From Glaciecola sp. 33A (GTDB taxonomy: Bacteria; Pseudomonadota; Gammaproteobacteria; Enterobacterales; Alteromonadaceae): 64,000 bases of DNA. The notes under the pieces are model-generated. The model had not been told where the DNA came from, made no database searches, and was given only the letters and a program-made list of their open reading frames with translations. The DNA lies in assembly GCF_002836745.1 (NCBI RefSeq), contig NZ_PJAR01000027.1, positions 1 to 64,000 on the forward strand, read 5' to 3'. The position numbers and the translations under genes were made by a program. Shown one piece after another: positions 58,649 to 64,000 of this stretch (positions are counted from its first letter, which is position 1; every line of letters starts with the position of its first letter).

Positions 58649-59980
58649 TTACTTGCTCCTAATGGCCCACAGTTCCATATTCAAATTTGGGAACTTCGTC
58701 CCTACGTGCAATGCGATACCGCCAGATTCTGCCAGGGCATTCCAATATTCACCATTTTGAATCAACTCATAATAAATATAATTGCGTTGATAAGGAATTT
58801 CTCGCGGTGCTACTGCTAAATTATTGAGTTGAATACCCGGTAATTGAACATTAACCAGTTCTTTGATTTGTTCAATAGCCCCGATTTTGACTTGAGCTTG
58901 AAAGTATGTACGAAGTTCTTCCGTTGATATGTCTGCGGTCACTGCAAGTATAAAGGATGCAGAAGAGAATAATGTTTTATCCGCAATGACACCAATACTG
59001 ATCCCATACTGCTTCTCTTGCAACGGAATGTTGAGTGAGTTTTGTTCTAAAACAACGCTGAATATTTGTCGTAATTCCTCAATAAGAGAACTAAACATCT
59101 CAGTTAGTTTGTTGTGCTGATAAATTGGTAGCTCGGGTACTAACTTATCCGCTTTGATAAAAGTGCTCATGTCGCCGATTAGACCAATAAATCTTTCATA
59201 CAATTCAAAGGGTGCTAGGATTTCTGCCTGGTCTAGATTGTTCAAAATAGGGGCGTGTCGATTAAGAGTCTGCAGCATCAAAAAGTCGGTTACTTCTGTC
59301 GTGGTCGCTTTACCTGCTACAGACACTCGGGAAGCAAGTGCACTGGTGCGATGTTTAACTAGTTTTACTAACTCACTTAAAAAACCAGAGATAAAAGCAT
59401 TACTCTTAATATTTAGGCTAGGAGCGATATAATTTTCTTGTAAACTAACGTTATTACTGGCACTCACATCATTTACAAAGGCAATTGGAATGCAGCTAAA
59501 CTCATTATTGTCATCTTTGTCAGTGCGTAAACTAAAGCTCAGTCCAGATACTTCAACAATTTGTTTTGTCGAAGATGTGCCAGATACATCTCTTGCTTCA
59601 TGTTCAGCTATTGAATATCGGCTACGAATCGCGCTGTCACGGGATGTTTCTGTATTGCCATTGCGTCTAATTGACACCGCTAAATAGATGGTTGTATTCA
59701 ATAAATTTTCATTTATATCGATGGCCATAGGTAAGCTATCAATACTCGGGAAGTTGAAGTAACTTCCATCTGGCAATATGCCTTCAGCGGCATTTAGGCA
59801 AAATTTACCATTTTTCAAATGAGATTTATCAATTTCTATAGAAGACATTCCCCAGAAATGAGGGCGGCATAAAGAACTGCTATATCTTAACTGAGATTCA
59901 TGATATCTGGATTGTTGCTGAAAATGATGGGGTTGGAGCATCATTCCTTCCGACCAAATTACCTTCTTTTCCCATGCCAT
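58649..59980 (-). CDS. tssK: T6SS baseplate connector TssK
   Basis: 443 residues. N terminus 'VIWSEGMMLQPHHFQQQ' is diagnostic of TssK, which links the baseplate to the membrane complex. Full length. It is in the tssJKLM order with small gaps. Confidence 0.95.
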   Translation of the reverse strand: MAWEKKVIWSEGMMLQPHHFQQQSRYHESQLRYSSSLCRPHFWGMSSIEIDKSHLKNGKFCLNAAEGILPDGSYFNFPSIDSLPMAIDINENLLNTTIYLAVSIRRNGNTETSRDSAIRSRYSIAEHEARDVSGTSSTKQIVEVSGLSFSLRTDKDDNNEFSCIPIAFVNDVSASNNVSLQENYIAPSLNIKSNAFISGFLSELVKLVKHRTSALASRVSVAGKATTTEVTDFLMLQTLNRHAPILNNLDQAEILAPFELYERFIGLIGDMSTFIKADKLVPELPIYQHNKLTEMFSSLIEELRQIFSVVLEQNSLNIPLQEKQYGISIGVIADKTLFSSASFILAVTADISTEELRTYFQAQVKIGAIEQIKELVNVQLPGIQLNNLAVAPREIPYQRNYIYYELIQNGEYWNALAESGGIALHVGTKFPNLNMELWAIRSK

Positions 59981-60018
59981 ATCAACCGATCCTTTATTTA
60001 TATTCTATTTATTAAAAT

Positions 60019-60489
60019 TTATATTTCTACTACACGTACAGACAGCTTATCTATTTTAATTTCGATTCCAGAACTGCTCCATAAACTACCTTCGGGCACC
60101 GCTTTTACGGTCCGCCAAGTCACCATATCGGTACTGCGATAACCTACAACAACCCCAATATACTTAGCATTTTCAGATATTTTCAGTTCAACTTCTTTTT
60201 TACTATTTGGATCAATCAAATACTCGTCTAACGTTATATATTCTGTACCAAGAGCATTATGGTTACTTTCAAAAAGTGCATCATAACTTGAATTTTCAAA
60301 ATTAATTTTATTTGATAATTGATATATCCGCACAATAACAGACGACGGACGCCCCGCTATGTCAGGGTTGATATCTGCAGACGCAGTAATGAAATAATTA
60401 AAATTCACGGTATTTTCAGTTGTACTGGAACAAGCTGTGAGTGCAAAACACACGTAAATAATACTGATTTTTGTTAGATGCCTTAGCAT
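60019..60489 (-). CDS. tssJ: T6SS outer-membrane lipoprotein TssJ
   Basis: 156 residues from ATG 60489. The signal peptide has lipobox LTAC. Mature part with 'PSSVIVRIYQLS', 'SYDALFESN' and 'VGVVVGYR' fits TssJ, which tethers TssM to the outer membrane. The open frame runs back to 60591, but only the inner start yields a lipoprotein, with AAGGA upstream. Confidence 0.92.
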   Translation of the reverse strand: MLRHLTKISIIYVCFALTACSSTTENTVNFNYFITASADINPDIAGRPSSVIVRIYQLSNKINFENSSYDALFESNHNALGTEYITLDEYLIDPNSKKEVELKISENAKYIGVVVGYRSTDMVTWRTVKAVPEGSLWSSSGIEIKIDKLSVRVVEI

Positions 60490-60502
60490 ATTTTTTTCCT
60501 TT

Positions 60503-62092
60503 CTATTGTTCATTTTTGAAATTGTTAATTTGAGATTGATAAGCATCAGAGAAATACGAGCCAAGTATTTCATTAAGATTTTCAGTGACACTTTTGGCTA
60601 ACGTACTTTGCTTTTCTTTGTATAACTGCCAACACTGTGAATTAGCATTTAACCCCATAAACCGTTTTGATTTTTCATTGACTTGTTTTTCAATGGTTTC
60701 GGGGGCCAGTTCGGCGAGCAAGCCAATAAGTGTACCCTGTAATCCCGCCATAAATGCCATTTGATGCAATTGTATGTCTTTTAATGCCTCGTCGTATGCA
60801 TCGCCTGTCGTCATATACCCCTTTTTCTTCTTAACGAGCAACATTTCCAAAGTATCCTCTGGGTCAATAGAAAACTTGATTGGGTTGTTTGATCTAGGTT
60901 GTATTAGTGTTGCTGACAGTCTGGATTCTTGTTTAAATGCCGTTCTACTGGCTAAAAGAGACATCACCCCTTTTGTGGTCGACAACATCACGGTGGCAAC
61001 GTCCTCGGCAAAGGTTTCTTTATCGACCGTACTCATAAACTCTTTCGGCAAGCCCAATTTTTCGTACAACATGCAAAAAAATGTATCGTCACCACTGACT
61101 GCAAGTGAGACTTTCTCGCTAACCCCTTGGTTTGTATTATTTTGTTGTGGGATATCAGCGGTGACTGATGGCGGAATAACAGGACGCTCATTCTTTGAAT
61201 CATAAACATCAGGTGCTGGCGCAGGAGCAACCGTGGGAGCAAGAACCTGAGCCCCCTGGTTATTTATGTCTTGTGAAGGGGTAGGCGTAAGCCACTCGGA
61301 CCCTGCAGATGTAGGTGTTAAAGGTTCAAAAATGGGCTTTTCTAGTTCCTCAGCAAAGGGATTAGCGATCTCTTGTTGGGGTGCAGGTTGTTGAGTATCG
61401 TTTGCTGGTTTGAGGTCACCAACATCAAACATCTCCCAATCATCGGGAATAACGCCATCACCAACCTTTACGACACTGTCAGAGGCAGTGGAGAAGGGTG
61501 AATTCGTCTGAGCACTAGGATTAAATTGATTACTTGGTATTTGGGGCGTGCTCGCGGCGGGTGATATTAACGGTTCAGATAATAGTTCCTTTAGTCCTAG
61601 GTCGCCCGACGGACTGGCATTATGACCAAAATTTTGTGGTCCTGATGGTGTAAAAAAACTTGACGGGTTTGCTTCTAGTGGCGCAGCAGCTTCAGCTCCC
61701 ATTACCAAACCCAACAAGTCGCCGTCAGTCTGATTATCTGTTAGCTGCGCAGTGCTATCCTCCGTATATTGCAGATTAATTTCTTCCACCTGTACTGAGT
61801 GTTTACCAATAACCAGGACATCTGATTTTTGCAAAACGTGTTCATTGCCGTGGCCTAACGGAGCGTTAGCATTGTTAATGACAGCCCCATTACTGCTTAC
61901 ATCGGTAAGAATAAACTGTTGATTTCTAAACGAGATCAGCAAATGTTTTTTAGACACAAATCTGTCCGTATCGATTAAGGTCCAATCACAATCTGGAGCC
62001 CGTCCAATCGAACCGCCGAGGTCTGTAAAACTACATTCATCGTTTTGACCAATAACTGTGGCCGATAAAAGTTTCAATTTCAAATATGACAT
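60503..62092 (-). CDS. tagH: T6SS FHA-domain protein TagH
   Basis: 529 residues from ATG 62092. The N-terminal FHA domain is seen ('GSIGRAPDCDWTLID', 'VSKKHLLISF', 'SSNGAVIN'), then a Pro/Gln/Ala-rich linker (about 130-320) and a conserved C-terminal domain of T6SS FHA proteins. FHA domains bind phosphothreonine; in Pseudomonas, Fha1 is the PpkA target. It heads the tssJKLM-tagF operon. AAGGAT lies 12 bases before the ATG, a little far. Confidence 0.92.
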   Translation of the reverse strand: MSYLKLKLLSATVIGQNDECSFTDLGGSIGRAPDCDWTLIDTDRFVSKKHLLISFRNQQFILTDVSSNGAVINNANAPLGHGNEHVLQKSDVLVIGKHSVQVEEINLQYTEDSTAQLTDNQTDGDLLGLVMGAEAAAPLEANPSSFFTPSGPQNFGHNASPSGDLGLKELLSEPLISPAASTPQIPSNQFNPSAQTNSPFSTASDSVVKVGDGVIPDDWEMFDVGDLKPANDTQQPAPQQEIANPFAEELEKPIFEPLTPTSAGSEWLTPTPSQDINNQGAQVLAPTVAPAPAPDVYDSKNERPVIPPSVTADIPQQNNTNQGVSEKVSLAVSGDDTFFCMLYEKLGLPKEFMSTVDKETFAEDVATVMLSTTKGVMSLLASRTAFKQESRLSATLIQPRSNNPIKFSIDPEDTLEMLLVKKKKGYMTTGDAYDEALKDIQLHQMAFMAGLQGTLIGLLAELAPETIEKQVNEKSKRFMGLNANSQCWQLYKEKQSTLAKSVTENLNEILGSYFSDAYQSQINNFKNEQ

Positions 62093-62167
62093 AGGTACAA
62101 ACAAATCCTTAATACTTTTAGTTTACCAATAGCTTTGAGGCCACTATCAATATTGCTAATATAGGGA

Positions 62168-62332
62168 TTAATAGCAATAACACTTTAATCTGTCATTAAA
62201 AAGCTGGTACTTTTGTTCCTGATGCTTCGCCTTTATTTTTGCCGCATCACCAGGCTTTGCAACATCAGCCGCGGTCGACTCTACTGCAGTTACTGTTTTA
62301 CCGCTTTTTGCTAACACAGTATTCTCTTTCAC
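62168..62332 (-). CDS. Small protein next to vgrG, possible cargo-gene remnant
   Basis: 54 codons from GTG 62332, beginning 71 bases after vgrG. The start 'ENTVLAKSGKTVTAVEST' and 'DVAKPGDAAKIKAKHQEQKY' resembles, from memory, the N termini of larger proteins often encoded just after vgrG. The frame then ends early in 'FNDRLKCYCY'. It may be a truncated or frameshifted remnant rather than a working gene. Low certainty. Confidence 0.45.
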   Translation of the reverse strand: MKENTVLAKSGKTVTAVESTAADVAKPGDAAKIKAKHQEQKYQLFNDRLKCYCY

Positions 62333-62402
62333 TATTCATTTTTACGTTTGATGGTATAGGCAAAATATAATGCTCATTATTTTGAGGATAATACCAAGCA
62401 AC

Positions 62403-64000
62403 TTAGTTAATTTTCACCATACTGCCTTTGACAGAGGCATTTGCCCCCGCTTTGATTTCGGCATTTGCCCCGGCATTAATTTTAGTATCGGCGCCTGATT
62501 TGATATCTATTTTCGCACCGGCATCCAATTCAATATCACTATCTGTTTTAATTGTTATGCCTCCACCTTCAATAGAAATTGATGATCCCCCGACTTTAAG
62601 CGTAATTTTGTCAGTCGCTTCAATGCAAATATTGCTACCTTTGACATAGCTATCATCGGACACCTGCATTGAATGATTCGCCTTAAAGACCTCAGTTACG
62701 TCACCTGTAACGGTAAGCGATAATGAGTCCCCTACTTTTTTTGCTTCTTTGCCGATAACATCCAAATGACGGTCTTTACCTATTTTTTCAACGTGGTCAG
62801 CTTTAACTTCTTCACTGCGATTATTTTCAACAAGTTCTGTTTGGTCATTTTTAATAATTAAATGACGGTCATTACCTATTGTTTCAAAGCAATCATTTTT
62901 AATATTGATCTCTTGGTTTTTCTGTCCTTGAATAAAAATCTGTTCTTCGTCTTTTTTATCTTCAAAACGAATCTCATTAAAACCATCCCCCCCTTTAGTC
63001 GATCGTGATTTGACCCCTGACATAGTGGCATTAGCGGGCAGGTCATAAGGTGGCATAGCACTGCCATTATATACGCTACCAATAACGATTGGGCGATCAG
63101 GGTCTCCATGAATAAAGTCCACTAAGACTTCTTGTCCAATACGGGGAATTTGCATGCTTCCCCAATTTTTTCCCGCCCATGATTGTGATACCCTGATCCA
63201 GCAAGAGCTTTTTTCATCAGCCTCTGCATCTCTATCCCAATGAAACAACACTTTGATCCGGCCGTATTTGTCGGTCCATATTTCTTCGCCTTTTTTACCC
63301 ACTACCATAGCTGTTTGTGGCCCGGTGATCCTGGGCTTAATGGCAACTTGCTGTGGACGATAGGTTACATTCGAAGGGATCGCGGTAAAGTTACATGTGA
63401 ATAAGTTTGTTTCCTGCTCATTTGGACTTGGAATGTATTGTTCAGATTTTAAGATACAGGAAAAATTGACCACTAAATAATTGTCGTTTTGATCGTCACG
63501 GTGATGATCAATCAACGCAAATTGGCTACCTGCATAGAGTGTTCTAAAATTACCCTCGGCATATTTTTGATCGTAACGAACGTTTTCTTTCTCCATCAAA
63601 ATTTTGGTATAGCTGATACCTTTATCTCGTTCTGTATATTTTCCGGGATAATTAAATTTTTGTAATGAAGCAAGTGATCCCGTTTTAGGATCTGTGGTGA
63701 CCGCATTGAGGTTTTTAGAAGGCAACGTAAAATCAAAGTCGGCCAGACTCACTCCCCCAGTGCGGATTTTTCGGTAGTTTTCCCATTTTATTATTCCTTC
63801 CAAGCCGATGTGATAATCAGACTCTTCCTTTTCGTAAAAAGGAACATCGCCAATATCCGGTTGCACCGAACTGTCGTCAGCTAATATTAAAGTGTGTTTA
63901 CCATCGGTATGGATAAAATAATAGTAGATCCCTTCCTGCTCCATTAGTCTGGATACAAAGTTGAAATCGCTCTCATTGTATTGAACTACATATTCTTGGG
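62403..64000 (-). CDS. vgrG: T6SS spike protein VgrG (TssI), 5' part outside the window
   Basis: The gene is cut by the window end; 532 residues are visible, and the frame stays open to 64000 ('SDFNFVSRLMEQEGIYYYF' is in-frame). The gp27-like region is followed by the gp5 OB-fold ('DKYGRIKVLFHWDRDAEADE', 'GSVYNGSAMPPY') and the beta-helix with repeated 'DAGAKIDIKSGADTKINAGA' units. No extra effector domain follows the needle. Together with the tss genes this supports a T6SS locus. Confidence 0.95.
   Translation of the reverse strand, partial: QEYVVQYNESDFNFVSRLMEQEGIYYYFIHTDGKHTLILADDSSVQPDIGDVPFYEKEESDYHIGLEGIIKWENYRKIRTGGVSLADFDFTLPSKNLNAVTTDPKTGSLASLQKFNYPGKYTERDKGISYTKILMEKENVRYDQKYAEGNFRTLYAGSQFALIDHHRDDQNDNYLVVNFSCILKSEQYIPSPNEQETNLFTCNFTAIPSNVTYRPQQVAIKPRITGPQTAMVVGKKGEEIWTDKYGRIKVLFHWDRDAEADEKSSCWIRVSQSWAGKNWGSMQIPRIGQEVLVDFIHGDPDRPIVIGSVYNGSAMPPYDLPANATMSGVKSRSTKGGDGFNEIRFEDKKDEEQIFIQGQKNQEINIKNDCFETIGNDRHLIIKNDQTELVENNRSEEVKADHVEKIGKDRHLDVIGKEAKKVGDSLSLTVTGDVTEVFKANHSMQVSDDSYVKGSNICIEATDKITLKVGGSSISIEGGGITIKTDSDIELDAGAKIDIKSGADTKINAGANAEIKAGANASVKGSMVKIN

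Overview
The window looks like a chromosome segment of a marine gammaproteobacterium of the order Alteromonadales (Alteromonas/Glaciecola-like). This is inferred from gene content and order, not from a database search. The main clues are the slmA-coaBC-radC-rpmB-rpmG-mutM-coaD and kbl-tdh housekeeping orders, ubiquinone genes with a ubiK homologue, an imuA-imuB-dnaE2 mutagenesis cassette, and moderately AT-rich DNA.

Layout. 0.35-2.7 kb: a membrane-anchored winged-helix regulator. 2.7-8.0 kb: the imuA-imuB-dnaE2 operon (minus strand) with a LexA-like SOS box just upstream of the corrected imuA start. 8.3-14.6 kb: a DUF945 protein, a DUF885 lipoprotein with an HExxxGH-type motif, a TetR regulator and an M28-type lipoprotein peptidase. 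14.8-28.6 kb: housekeeping genes (slmA, coaBC, radC, rpmB, rpmG, mutM, coaD) interrupted by cell-surface glycan genes: two glycerophosphotransferase-like proteins, a TagD-like cytidylyltransferase with a probable CTG start, two family-25 glycosyltransferases, a Wzi-like outer-membrane protein, a Kdo kinase and a family-9 glycosyltransferase. 28.7-32.2 kb: kbl-tdh-glpE-glpG. 32.2-39.8 kb: a FliL-like protein, ubiC-ubiA with ubiK convergent, rep, a GAF-GAF-GGDEF-EAL protein with a degenerate EAL domain, and a cytochrome c5-like protein. 40-46 kb: a SWIM zinc-finger protein and a purine salvage set (AzgA-type permease, adenine/adenosine deaminase, exported nucleoside phosphorylase-like protein). 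At 46.0 kb there is a truncated tRNA-Arg fragment, followed by an orphan ORF.

46.9-64 kb: part of a type VI secretion (T6SS) locus: vgrG (cut by the window end), tagH (FHA), tssJ, tssK, tssL (OmpA fusion), tssM, tagF, and a kinase/phosphatase pair ppkA/pppA. Fused to ppkA by 4-nt gene overlaps is an envelope module: a LysM + polysaccharide deacetylase lipoprotein and a TPR lipoprotein. A LysM/TPR lipoprotein gene runs into this module from the other side. The sheath, baseplate and ATPase genes (tssA, B, C, E, F, G, H, hcp) are not in the window and may lie beyond 64 kb.

The most interesting candidates for something new are: (1) the translationally coupled PpkA/deacetylase/TPR module with its LysM partner; (2) the scattered CDP-glycerol (teichoic-acid-like) genes in a Gram-negative surface-glycan region; and (3) a small ORF after vgrG that may be a truncated cargo gene. 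Many ORFs have better internal or non-ATG starts than their longest open frame; these are corrected where the sequence gives a reason.
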